Positions 35,256 through 46,774 of a DNA stretch of 64,000 bases are shown one piece after another (the first letter of the stretch is position 1; the number at the start of each line of letters is the position of its first letter). Below the pieces are notes generated by a model. It had not been told where the DNA came from, did not search any database, and saw nothing but the letters and a program-made list of their open reading frames with translations. This stretch comes from Coffea arabica (Eukaryota > Streptophyta > Magnoliopsida > Gentianales > Rubiaceae), in contig NC_092312.1 in assembly GCF_036785885.1 (NCBI RefSeq), forward strand, positions 13,596,001-13,660,000, written 5' to 3'. The position numbers and the translations under genes were made by a program.

Positions 35256-37055
35256 TGTAATGCCCGAAAGAAAAGAAAAAGGAAAATTTTCTGGTGATCA
35301 GAATTTTTGCAGAATCCGGCCGCATATCCGACCAGTTTCTGGTCGGATACTTGGCCGAATTGCTTAGGCTTTTTGAAAAAAAATTGTTTAACTTATGCCT
35401 TGAATCCGGCCAGCAATCCGGCCGAAAATCCGGCCGAATTGTGACGTGGCACAGGCAGTAGCCAGATTTGGTTGGCTGTTTTCTTCATTCTTATCTTGCT
35501 TTTGGCTGAAAATATCTTCATTTCTTTCCTTAGCTTGGCCGAGCTTCATGAGGGAGAAAAGAGAGAAAGAAAACTTCAACTTCATCCTTTCATTTCTTGC
35601 TTATATCTTGAGATTTCACCGATAGTTTTGAAAACTACTCCATACAAGTGTGTACTAAGGAGGTTTAACGCTTTTGATGGAGTGATTTTTGAAAGGAAAG
35701 CTCTAAGTTGCTAGCTTTCTTGAGTTTTGAGGTAAATTGGATAAGAAAGTTTCCTTTTGCTTTAATAATGGTTAATTGGTGGTTTGTAGAGATTAGATAT
35801 GCTATTTTATGGATGATTTCATGATTTTAACTAGAGTTGGACCAATTTCTGATTTATTGGAGAATTTTCTGATTTTATATGATTATGGTTCGTTGGCTAT
35901 GGAATGATAGCTTGTTATTGTGTAAAATGGAGCTTGTATACGTTAGATATGATTGTTTGCGAAAAATTTCTAGTTTGTGTGAAAATTCCGATTTTAGGGT
36001 TTAATTTGGGGCTTTCTTATGGTTGGTTATTGAACTCTTAATTGGTTAAGATTGAAGGGGGTATTATAACCCTTATTAAGAGTGTTTAATAGCCTATGAT
36101 GTATCTATGTAATTGTGGTTGATAGTTATGGATTTGGTGATTGTTTGTAAGTTGGAAAAATAGGGAATTTAAGGGGAAATGTTGTCCAATCTTTGAGAAC
36201 GTTTAATCGCTGTGAGTTTGGGTTAATTCTTGGTAGAATGAAGAACTTGGACTGGATAGAGGAAACTGTCTATGATGGATGAGGATTATGAGCCGTGGTT
36301 GGTGAGTGACCCCAAACTATTTTCAAAACTATTTATGAATTGTTTCTTGCATTATTTAGTTGATTGCATATCATGTGTGCTTGCATGCGAGTTCATGACA
36401 TGATTTGGTTTCAATGAATTCTTGGAAAGTCTTGTGCTTAAAACCAACATCTCCACCATTGTTTACTGTTTATTTGGAGCACAAATGACTCCCTATTCCT
36501 GTTTCACCGTTACTGGATCTATTTGAGCGTTGGATGTTTAGTACAATGATTTCACTGGCTCACAAGAGCAATAAACATACATTTGATTACTGATTCATGA
36601 TATCATTGAAATGAACGATTGTGAAACTTATTTGATTACTGATTTCACTGGACACTCGTTGAATTTCTAACTCACCCTAAAAATATTTTATTCCCCTCCA
36701 CAGGGTTCGAGGCGAAGGAAGGGCTTATAGTACTTATTCATGTGACTGGATGGATTATCTCAATGTATAGTTTGAATTTGAAACTCATCTTGTGTAATAG
36801 TTAGGATTGTATGAATGTTTAGACTTGAACGGATACATATATATGTTCTACTCCAGAAAATTTGTTTGCTTCGTTTTTGGGAAACTAGTTTCCGCTTCAC
36901 TTATAATATGTAATTCTTGAAGAATTGGATGTAATATTTGAGATATATCTTGTAATTTATTTGAGAACTGTAGTGAGTGAATGAGTCCCAGTGAGAGTTG
37001 GACAGGCGGTCTGCCGAACCTTTTGGTTCGCCTTAGGGGAGGTGAGGCTGTTACA
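35256..37055 (+). repeat. Inner element, 5' LTR
   Basis: Begins tgtaatgcccgaaag and ends gaggctgttaca. Contains repeated ccggcc/tccggcc words near its start (35317-35440). Confidence 0.85.
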
Positions 37056-37299
37056 GTTGGTATCAGAGTTTAGGTTTCAAATCTCTGTAGTGTATCCTAA
37101 ATTTAAAATTTAGGATGCCGGACTGTGGGTCTGATTTGACATATCAGTGATTTCTTGTCGGAATGAAAAATCAGACAAGTGGGATTTGGGTAACTCTTAG
37201 TGCTTACTTGGAAATGCTTGTTTGACTTTTGCGAGATATCTTGATCTGATTAGTACAAATTGGAATGTCGAGAACGACATTCTTTTAAGGGGGAGTTTC

Positions 37300-39097
37300 T
37301 GACGCTCGAAAGAAAAGAAAAAGGAAAATTTTCTGGTGACTAGAATTTTTGCAGAATTCGGCCGCATATTTGGCCAGTTTCTGGCCCGATATTTGACCGG
37401 ATTGGTTAGACTTTTTTAAAAAAATTTGTTTAACTTCTGCCTTGAATCTGGCCAACAATCCGACCAGATTCCGGTCGGATTGTAACGTAGCACAGACAGC
37501 AGCCAGGTTTGACTGGCTGTTTTCTTCGTTCTTATCTTGCTTTTGGTTGAAAATATCTTCATTTTTTTCCTTAGCTTGGCCGAGCTTCATGAGGGAGGAA
37601 AGAGAAAAAGAAAACTTCAACTTCATCCTTCTATTTCTTGCTTATATCTTGAGATTTCACCGATAGTTTTGGAAATTACTCCACACAAGTGTGTACTAAG
37701 GAAGTTTAAAACTTTTGGTTGAGTGATTTTGAAAGAAAAATTCTAAATTACTAGCTTTCTTGAGTTTTAAGGTTAGTTGGATAAGAAAGTTCTCTCTTGC
37801 TTTAATAATGGTTAATTGGTGGTTTGTAGAAGTTAAATATGCTATTTTATGGATGATTTCATGATTTTAACTAGAGTTGGACCAATTTTTGATTTATTGG
37901 AGAATTTCCTGATTTTATATGATTATGGTTCGTTGGTCATGGAATGATAGCTTGTTGTGGTGTAAAATGGAGTTTGTATACGTTAGATATGATTGTTTGT
38001 AGAAAATTTCTAGTTTGTGTGGAAATTTCGATTTTAGGGTTTAGTTTGAGACTTTCTTATGGTTGGTTATTAAACTCTTAATTGGTTAAAATTGAATGGG
38101 GTATTATGACCCTTATTAAGAGTGTTTAATAGCCTATGATGTATATGTGTAATTGTGGTTGATAGTTATGGATTTGATGATTGTTTGTAGGTTGGAAAAA
38201 TAAGGAATATAAGGGGAAGTGTTGTCCAATCTTTGAAAACGTTTAATCGCTGTGAGTTTGGGTTAATTCTTGGTAGAATGAAGAACTTGGACTGGATCGA
38301 GGAAACTGTCTATGATGGATGAGAATTATAAGCTGTGGTTGGTGAGTGACCCCAAACTATTTCCAAATATACTTATGAACTGTTTCTTGCATTATTTAGT
38401 TGATTGCATATCATGTGTGCTTGCATGCGAGTTCATGACATGATTTGATTTCAATGAGTTCTTGGAAAGTCTTATGCTTAAAACCAACGTCTCCACCACT
38501 GTTTACTGTTTATTTGGAGCACAAATGGCTCCCTATTCCTGTTTCACTGTTACTGGATCTATTAGAGTGTTGGATGTTTAAATACAATGATTTCACTAGC
38601 TCACAAGAGTAATAAACTTACATTTGATTACTGATTTATGATATCATTGAAATGAACGATTGTGAAACTTATTTGATTACTGATTTCACTAGACACCCGC
38701 TGAGTTTCCAACTCACTCCAAAAATATTTTATTCCCCTCTATAGGGCTTTAGGTGAAGGAAGGGTTTGTAGTACTTATTCATGTGATTGGATGGATTATC
38801 TCAATGTATAGTTTGAGTTTGGAACTCATCTTGTGTAATAGTTAGGATTGTATGAATGTTTAGACTTGAACGGATGTATGTATATGTTCCAGTCCTGGAA
38901 ATTTGTTTGTTTCGTTTTTGGGAAACTAGTTTCCGCTTCATTTATGATATGTAATTCATGGAGAATTGGATGTAATATTTGAGATATATCTTGTAATTCA
39001 TTTGAGAACTGTAGTGAGTGAATGAGTTCCTGCGAGAGTTCGGCAGGCAGTCCGTCGAACCCTTTGGTTCACCTTAGGGGGAGGCGGGGCTGTCACA
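37300..39097 (+). repeat. Inner element, 3' LTR
   Basis: Begins tgacgctcgaaag and ends gcggggctgtcaca; colinear with 35256-37055 throughout. Confidence 0.85.
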
Positions 39098-39644
39098 CAA
39101 TTAAGTGGTAAAATCACCATATTTCTTCTCATCATCAGAACTGTCTTGCCACGTGTGGTTTCCAAAACTTCACCTAAAACGATGAACTCGTAACTGTCAG
39201 AGTCTTCTGGCACATGAAAATTAGATCTCCTTGTTTCTTTGGGACACATGCCACACCACCCAAAAAATATAATTGAAATCTAAAAGCCACCGGAATGAAG
39301 TCTCAACTGTTGGCGGAATGAGAAAGTTTCCAACGGTTCACGTCCAAAATCAACATTGGACTCCATTTTTTCCTTGACCATTGAATCACTTGTTTAGATT
39401 CACCGTCAAGTATTTTCATACTTTTCGACTTTCTATCATTCACCATCAATACTTCTTGTCAAGCGATTGAAACAAGAATATCATCTATTAAATTGCTCAA
39501 TTGGTAACAGTTGTCGATCCACTTGATCTCAATAGTTAATCAAATCCAACTTTGAACAACTAAACTCTTGATCCAACTATTTAATTTGTTGGGATCCAAG
39601 TGCTTGTAAGCAACCCAGTTTTGTAACCAAACTCTGATACTAGT

Positions 39645-40151
39645 TGTTACGATTCAAGCGCGGAATAAACAACTATTGAGATATTAAATACACAACAATT
39701 CAATGGTAAATAAGATATAAGTATGAAAGATAGACGACACACAATATTTAACATGGTTCGGTTCCACCATTGAGCCTACATCCATGGAGAGAAATCCGTT
39801 CTTTATTATGAAAGGAAAATCTTATACAAGAATACAACTTGAATCCAAACCCAACCCTTGTATACCGTCTCTCATCTTCTCCAAGGACCCTCTCTTACAC
39901 CCTATGTATAAAGCTACATGATACCCTTGTGTCTCTTGTGTAGTATGCCAACCTATCTATTTATAGATAATATTATTTGATCAAAAACCAAATAACAATT
40001 GAAAACCAATTCTAATTTCTAAACTTGTAAAGAATAGGAAATAATTTCTAATTCTAAACTAAATAGAATATTTCTTGACTAATATTTCAAATAATTAAAA
40101 TCAATTAAAAAATTAGTTACTTCCATACAAAATTAAGCCAATTTCCTAACA
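39645..40151 (-). repeat. Outer element, 5' LTR
   Basis: Begins (plus strand) tgttacgattcaagcgcgg and ends tttcctaaca. On the minus strand the primer-binding-like site abuts its inner edge at 39627-39644. Confidence 0.8.
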
Positions 40152-40156
40152 TTCAT

Positions 40157-42016
40157 ATATTTGTCCATACATTTGTATTGTTGCATGAACGTGAACTTCC
40201 CCCGCCGGGGCTGGGAATGTGAACAATGGGAACAAACTCGTAAAACCCTTCCCTGAGCTTAATTTTTGCAAAAGGAGGGATCTATCATAAGATTTTCCAA
40301 CTTTTAGCCGAATGCAGAAATTTCTGAAAAGCTAGCGAGACAAAGACATCCATCACTGAACGTAGCCAATTGCAGAGGATATCATTTTATATACATGTTG
40401 TAGGTGTCTCTAGGCTGCCAAATTATGATGAGTAGTGACGATGGCTGCGGTAATATTTGGAAGATGTTGAAGAGTAAGAAGGTGAAAAAAAAATTCTTTT
40501 TAGGATCATTTCACAACACAACAGCCCAATAATTGCTTGGTTGACTTAACTACTTTAACACATTTAATTAAAGTATCTAATTAATTCCATATTAGTTGTT
40601 TCCCAGCAACAAGTATGTGGCATGATAAGAGTGGATTTTGGACCCCATTACATCGAGGAATTTAAAGTTGGGGTCTATCATCTTTCCCTTCTCGCATTCC
40701 ATTATTTTTTAAAATATTGCAAATTTGGAAGGAAACTAAATAATTTAATGGATTCATGTTGGAATTAATTAATCCTATTCAAACAACTAATTATTTAGCA
40801 CATTAATTTCTCCACTAATATTACTTTTTCTATATTCTTCCTCTTCTTTACTAGCTCATAGAAGGTATAATTAAAAGGACCAAAGCTATTTAAGACTTTG
40901 TTTGATAATTCAATTCAATATTTAAAAATAATGGATTCATATCTTAACATATTCTGATGCGTTTGATAATTAAAAATTGAACATCTGAATTAATTATGTA
41001 GCATTGAATTTTTTAGACAAAATTTGCTCCAAAAAATAAGTAATAAGCTATCACTTATCAGTTAATGAAATATACATTCAAATATATCAAATTTAGTAAT
41101 TAAAAATTTAATAGTTTAATGAATTCAGATTTCATATTTCAAACTTCAGTTTTATAAAAAACAAATGTAGTCAAAGTTATTTTTTGTCTTAACAAAAATT
41201 CTAGTAAAAAAGAGGTGAGATCTAAAAAGTGGAAGGAAAAAAGATAATTTGTAGCTAAAATCTTTAATTGTTAAAATTTTAACCTTAATCACTGACCTAA
41301 AACCTCCTCTGACATGTTCAAAATTACTTGGCTAACCAATTCGAAAGCCATTTCCCTTAGACCAAAACATGGCATGATCTGGACCGTCCCTCATTATGGG
41401 CAACCCTTCGCCCCAAGAAGTGTGGGCGTCACTATAAAAAATAGTCTCAAATCCAGTGCAATAATAAAATTAAAAAAAAAATTCCAGTACAATAATGAGA
41501 TTTCTACAGTGCTCTTCTAACTCATGATACTTTTAAGAACCTATATGCTTCTAATTGGACTGCCACAGCATCCTCAGTGGAAAACACCCGAGGGGATTTT
41601 CTGACCAGTGTTGGGAAATAAGCAATTAAGGCTCTCAAGAATTACCAATGGTGCATAAATAGAATGCGGGAATGTGCCAAGTAAGGTGTTACTCGATTAG
41701 AGCTGAACCATCAAACGAAATTACTACAAATTAAGCAATAAGTATTGCAGCATCTACATCAAAAAATTACCTGAGTCAATCTTTACCAAAAATTATCCAG
41801 TCAAAAAATAGTTGATGCCCCTTGTGTTATAAATAAATGATAAAGAAAAAAAAAACAATAAAGAACAAGACATATTGTTGTTGTACCATGCTTGTTCCAC
41901 CGACTGCTCTGGAGTCACGGGAATCATAAAATGTGATATTTGATACACACGAAAATCACAATAATAATAATCTTAGAGATGATGATGCATTGATCCCTAG
42001 CTAATTATAGATGCAC
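40157..42016. other. Intergenic, upstream of the ALOG gene
   Basis: Contains a MITE copy (40897-41170) and, at 41210-41310, a decayed tRNA-like repeat (accttaatcactgacctaaaacctcc). The remainder, up to the TATA-like sequence near 42019, is presumed distal promoter of the ALOG gene. No other gene. Confidence 0.45.
40897..41170 (+). mobile_element. MITE family M4, copy 3
   Basis: tttgtttgataattcaattcaatatttaa at the left, the central aaaataagtaataagctatcacttatc pair, and aatagtttaatgaattcagattt at the right follow the same order as 18640-18893 and 62262-62545. Confidence 0.65.
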
Positions 42017-42018
42017 AC

Positions 42019-42072
42019 ATATATATAATATATTTAAAAAGAAGTTGAAAATGAATGAGAGAGAGAGAGAGA
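42019..42072 (+). promoter_or_regulatory. ALOG gene TATA-like region and GA tract
   Basis: atatatataatatattta (about 42019-42036) is a TATA-like stretch about 250 bases before the start codon. It is followed at 42057-42072 by eight GA dinucleotides, a type of tract bound by plant BPC/GAGA factors. The tract would lie in the 5' leader. Role inferred from sequence only. Confidence 0.4.
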
Positions 42073-42281
42073 AGAAGAGGGAAAGAAAGGAACGAAGAAA
42101 GAAAGGGAAGGTGGAAGAAAAGAGGAACAAAAGCACCCAATAAGGGCCCATAACACGTCCCCTCAAGTAGACTCAAGACGTGATCTTCATCTTTCTCCAC
42201 TGCACTAGAGTCTCTATACCATTTTCTTCAGCTTTCTAGTTTCTCCCCCTTTCTTTCCCTACCATTTCTAGCCAAATTCCC

Positions 42282-42851
42282 ATGAGTTCTTCAACAACAA
42301 TTATCTCGGCTGAGAGGCCTAGAGATCCTATCGAAGGATCCTCGCGATCCACCGGTGAAAACCACCAGCAGCAGCCCCAGACCACGACCACCTTAAGTCG
42401 ATATGAATCTCAAAAACGTAGAGACTGGAACACCTTCGGCCAGTACCTAAAAAATCAGAGGCCTCCAGTCTCTTTATCTCAGTGCAACTGCAACCATGTT
42501 CTTGAGTTTCTTCGATACCTCGATCAGTTCGGAAAAACTAAGGTTCATTTACATGGTTGTGTATTCTTTGGACAGCCTGATCCTCCTGCTCCTTGTACTT
42601 GTCCTCTCAGGCAAGCCTGGGGAAGCTTGGATGCCCTGATTGGAAGGCTTAGAGCTGCATATGAAGAAAACGGAGGATCCCCCGAGACGAATCCTTTCGG
42701 TAATGGAGCTATTCGGGTTTATTTACGCGAGGTTAAGGAGTGCCAAGCTAAGGCGAGAGGGATTCCTTACAAGAAGAAAAAGAAGAAGAAGAATCCAATC
42801 AAGCTGCATGAGGATCATCATCAACTCAAGCATTTCAAGCAGTCCACTTGA
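42282..42851 (+). CDS. ALOG-domain (LSH/OBO) protein
   Basis: A 189-residue nuclear regulator of the LIGHT-DEPENDENT SHORT HYPOCOTYLS / Oryza G1 family, which in known plants controls organ boundaries, meristem and inflorescence form. The ALOG domain spans about 39-165: [42 protein letters not shown], the insert with H89, H91, C93 and C105-C107 that forms the proposed zinc-ribbon, then [36 protein letters not shown] and [10 protein letters not shown] run of seven lysines (164-170) directly after the domain is the nuclear localisation signal usual in this family. The N-terminus is Ser/Thr/Gln-rich and unconserved; the C-terminal tail is short and His/Lys-rich. It is a single exon, and the ATG at 42282 is the first in frame. 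The subfamily member cannot be fixed from sequence alone, so no symbol is given. Confidence 0.95.
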   Translation: MSSSTTIISAERPRDPIEGSSRSTGENHQQQPQTTTTLSRYESQKRRDWNTFGQYLKNQRPPVSLSQCNCNHVLEFLRYLDQFGKTKVHLHGCVFFGQPDPPAPCTCPLRQAWGSLDALIGRLRAAYEENGGSPETNPFGNGAIRVYLREVKECQAKARGIPYKKKKKKKNPIKLHEDHHQLKHFKQST

Positions 42852-44714
42852 GCTGCTTAAACGAAAGAACTGGAAAAAAAAATGGTAAATTTTATTCAGA
42901 CTTTCTTGCATAGTGCATATCCGCATAGTACTGATGACATAATTTTCTTTCAAGAAATGAAATTGGGATACAAATTTAGGCGAAAAATGACGGGTGATGA
43001 AAACATACCACCAATTGCACAAGTTTGCTGAAAGATGTGAGTGTGACGGAGGATATAGAAGAATATAGGAAGTTAGACACAGGAATTGTTGGTTAAAAAG
43101 TTTAACTATTTGAGGTCAGAACTCAGAAGTCAGGAGGCTCAGAACTCAGGACCACTTGACTAGGCCATACTAGCTCTTGAGTTCATACCTTTCTTGTGAT
43201 CATCCAAGACTTCATCTCAAAACAACAAAAAACCCTAAACCCGCCTAGTGAAAAACCCTAAAAAGCATCAAGTCTAGGCCATTGAACCATGTCGATTTAG
43301 GTTTAGGCTTATCCAATAAGAAAGCCTCCGATAGTAGTCTTAGGCTAAGCATATAGCTAAGGAGGTGTGTGGACGGACCAAGTTAATATACTTTTCTCTC
43401 TCATATCATAGTGCAAAAAAACACTGTTAATTAATCTAATTTCCTTATTGAATATCTTTACTTAAATTATGAGCTTTTCAATTGTTTTTGGCTCTTTTGG
43501 GATCCGGCATGATTTTGTGCCCCCCATGAATGTCCACATGATACTTACACTCGATCTGCATGTGAGTTTCTACACATATGGATGAGGAAATTGACGCAGA
43601 CAAATTCTTCCCATGTTGTCTTACAAGCCAAATCTGTGTTGTCGGCTGTCACTCCAGATATTTGAATCTCCTTCCCAACTACCATAACCCTCATTCTGGT
43701 GATATGCTACATCGATCTAGAAGTCTATAAAACAAATGATTTTTTTATAATTCTATTGGCTTATTCTTTATTCATGTTCGTACGTAGTATTGGTTGCTAA
43801 GCTTTTAGCAGGTAGCATGTCCCAGAGAGCAAAGTTTTGGAGAATCGATATAACTGACACTAGTCCTTTATTTCCTCTTCTGTCTTTCCAAAAATGTCAC
43901 AACTTGATTGTCCTCCCTTTAGCCCTCAATGGCCACCCTACCAACCAAAGGACGTACTTCTCCTCAATCCCCAGAAAGAAAAATGATACATGTCTAGTAC
44001 GTTTTTGATGTCTTGTCATCAGAATTATTAAGCTATATATTGTCTTACGTTTTTAATTTAATTATCACCTCACTTTTTTAAGACAAAAAAGAAGTTGATG
44101 AGTATGATCATTGATCCTTTCTTGTTTTCTTCCGGGGGCTTATTCTTGAATCTTGAGATTAGTGAATGGATTAGAATAGTAACATAATGAAAGATTAATG
44201 TACAGTGACCTAGCACTATGCGTAGTTTCTTGAGACTAGGCATATTGTTCCAAAACTTTCACGAACATGCAAAAGTTAGGATTTTATCTTTGCCTTTGAT
44301 TGATGGCCTATGACGTCTGACGTAGATCTTTTTTCTGTCTGATATGAAAAAGTTTTTACTAAATCCTGCTTAATCCTTGCAAATTGCTAAAATTTGTTAT
44401 TTCACTACAAAAGTGAAAGCGTGAATATTGACTCCTTTCTTTTAGCTGGTGGAAGGAATGAGCAAGCAGTGTATAAAAATGGTAATCACAATAATCCATG
44501 ATACCACACTTGCAAACTCCCACTATTAAAGTCTTGTCTAGTTCATATAATTAAAATTCTTGCACCATTGATCACAGCATTCTTCTTACTTTTCTAATCA
44601 TTTACTTTCGTAGTGAAAAACCTGTCTCCATGGCCTTTTTGCATTTGAAAACATAAAATAACAAAAATTTCTTTTTAACCTTCCTACTAATCAAGATTCC
44701 ATTTGAATGTCATA

Positions 44715-44743
44715 AGCGTTGGTCCGAGTAGTGAACCAACGCT
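44715..44743. repeat. Short perfect hairpin
   Basis: agcgttggt (44715-44723) and accaacgct (44735-44743) are exact inverted repeats around an 11-base loop. It is not followed by a T run; function unknown. Confidence 0.6.
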
Positions 44744-46076
44744 ATTCTTCCAGGCAACATACCTGAATATAATACTGAAATCTCTACCGTTGCAGTTCCC
44801 ACCCCCTTCATTGCCCCTATATCTCTTTACAGTCTAGTGTAGGTATATGTTCCCAATCATGAAAAGGCCTTTTTTTTTTTTGTTAGCAAAGGAGTATCTC
44901 CAAAATACACTGAATCTCATGTCTCCTTTCTCTACTCAGGGAGCAGCTTTACTTATTTTGATCATGTTTTCATTGCTTTACAATTATTCAAAACTTACCT
45001 CCCTATTAATATCGCCTTGTTAAAGAAATAGTCCTTAGGTTTTACAAAGTACAAACATCTACCATGGATTCCCAGACCACATTACCACTCTATCCAAATA
45101 TCTTTATACTGTAGGGCGAATTAATGGAGACTATTTATATCCAAATCTGTTTTTATTAGACAGTTCATCCAAAAAACAGAATAAAATAAAATGAAGGATC
45201 CAACTGAAATTGTAGAGTTTTCTGCCACTCTAGGTTTTCTTGGAGTTATTTCTTCTCGTTTTAACCTTGTTTTTTTTTTTTTTTTCATTCTAGATTTTTT
45301 TGTTTTCCACCAAGAGATATAATACTGAAGCTATGCATGAAAGCTATACCTGGTTTTGGTATGAAGCTAGGCTACATGTGACAGAAATTATTGAGATAAA
45401 ATAATTGATGCTGTCCCTATATTTGTTAATAAAGAGCATCCAAGGAGTGATTATATCTTCTTAGGCTCCACCTATATCCTTGAGGTTTTTAAGTTGACAT
45501 GTTGAATATTCTCGCGATAACTCTGTCCAAAAGGAATCCTAAGAATACCAATGATAACTTTTCTAGGGTTAAATGCGTTGAGCCCTCTAATGTTTGGTGT
45601 GATTTGTACTTTCCCCTATAATGTTACTCTGATTGCAATTTCTTCCGACTAATAGGTAGTGCTAACAATTAATTAAAATGGCATTAATACTCTCAAATTA
45701 ACAATTAATAGAAATAATACCTATGAAAAGGAAATTATTATTTGTTCCAGGAAACTGCCCTTAAAAGTAGGATCCAACAAATTAAAAAAACCACATGCCC
45801 TTGGAATCTATCATAGAATATAAAATAAAACCATTTAATAAGCAAAACAAAATCATATACTAGTATTCAGAGATTAATACCATCTAACTTGAGGGAAAAA
45901 AAATTTCTCTTGAGATTTTTAAATGTCCACAAAGTGGTATGATATATTTTGACACGTCTTTCACCTCTTATTGATATACATGATCTAAAGAAGGAACAGC
46001 TTGAACAATAGCTAGAGCCAAATTTACTGATTTTTGTGACATTTTTATATATAATAGAAGTAAAACATATTTGAGA

Positions 46077-46170
46077 ATTTTTTTTATTAGTATAAGTGGA
46101 GGGTCTCGAAACTGAGACCTCTCACTTATACTCCTTCTCCCGTATCACCAAGTCCATCCTTCCCCACATA
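46077..46170 (-). mobile_element. SINE-like retroposon copy
   Basis: On the minus strand: gtggggaaggatggacttggtg, atacgggagaaggagtataagtgagaggt, the B-box-like ctcagtttcgagaccctc, cacttatactaat and A-rich sequence. It is the best preserved of the local family, with the two GTATAAGTG/CACTTATAC words forming an inverted pair. Confidence 0.55.
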
Positions 46171-46715
46171 AACAAAAAAAATTCCAGCACTATAAATGGG
46201 TGAGAGAAGAAGCTTTTGCAGCGAGAAAGAGAATAGCAGAACAATGAAACTAAGGCCAAAATTGAAGCTTTTAATTTTTGTAACTGTCAAAGCTGATGTG
46301 ACTTAATGGAAGGGGAAAAAAGTGCAATAAAAATAATGCGAAGAGGGACGTTAGGCTGGCTAAGGGTATTCAACTCCTTTTCTTTAATTGAGGAATAAAT
46401 TGGGTAAATTTTTGCTAGTCTAACATATGAAATGTTGTAGTGTAGGCATTTCCAACTGGGGCAAAAAGGAACTGCAAAGTGCTTCATGACTAAATCTAGT
46501 TACACATTTGAAAAGTATATCGGACTAGTCTATGTGAAATACGACTATTGGCTTGCTTATTGACTGATATTGAAAATTTTGATTAAAAATCTTTCTTATA
46601 GACATGGGCTTACAAAAATATTGCTGCGATAACAGTTTAAGCGATGAATATTGGGATGTAGAGGATGCATCATAGTTGTCAGTTTGTTTTGCACGATACT
46701 GAAAATCTTGGGTTT

Positions 46716-46774
46716 ATGAAGTATAAAGTGTCTGTTTTCAAAAAAACAAAAAAAAAATGAAGTATAAAGTGTCT
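46716..46774 (+). repeat. Micro-insertion with poly-A between exact direct repeats
   Basis: The 18-base word atgaagtataaagtgtct occurs at 46716-46733 and again, identically, at 46757-46774. Between them is a 23-base filler, gttttc followed by an almost pure A run. Confidence 0.65.

Larger units (their letters stand above)
35256..39097 (+). mobile_element. Inner LTR element with 1.8-kb LTRs and a 244-bp interior
   Basis: Two LTRs of about 1.8 kb, 35256-37055 and 37300-39097, enclose only 244 bases. Directly after the first LTR (..tgttaca) is a primer-binding site tggtatcagag (37058-37068, initiator Met tRNA type). Directly before the second LTR is a polypurine tract aagggggag (37288-37294). 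Flanking pentamers taatt (35251-35255) and caatt (39098-39102) match at 4 of 5, and the outer element's sequence is continuous across the removed insert. Nothing encodes gag or pol, so it is fully dependent on a helper; helper type is unknown. In three 60-base blocks (35821, 35881, 36001 against 37861, 37921, 38041) I count 2, 5 and 6 differences between LTRs. The small frames inside are LTR sequence, not genes. Confidence 0.9.
34453..40151 (-). mobile_element. Outer non-autonomous Copia-type LTR element (interrupted)
   Basis: Two similar LTRs, 34453-34982 and 39645-40151, in direct orientation with TG...CA-type ends. Read on the minus strand, the 5' LTR ends ...TAACA and is followed by a primer-binding-like TATCAGAGTTTGG (initiator Met tRNA type). 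The polypurine-like CCAAGGTGGAGATT precedes the 3' LTR, a Copia hallmark. Flanking pentamers are tacat (34448) and ttcat (40152), 4 of 5 alike. Only about 820 bases of its own interior remain (34983-35255 and 39098-39644), with no protease, integrase or reverse transcriptase. The remainder is a second element inserted within it. In the first 100 bases the LTRs differ at roughly nine sites, plus a deletion of about ten bases in the left copy, so this is the older insertion. Confidence 0.85.

Noticed and set aside
37285..37626. 113-codon minus-strand frame, with a shorter version at 35388-35585
   Set aside because: Present in both copies only because they are the two LTRs of one element; it runs through the LTR edge and has no protein similarity.
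40200..40215. ccccgccgggg palindrome as a regulatory site
   Set aside because: Too short and isolated to support any function.
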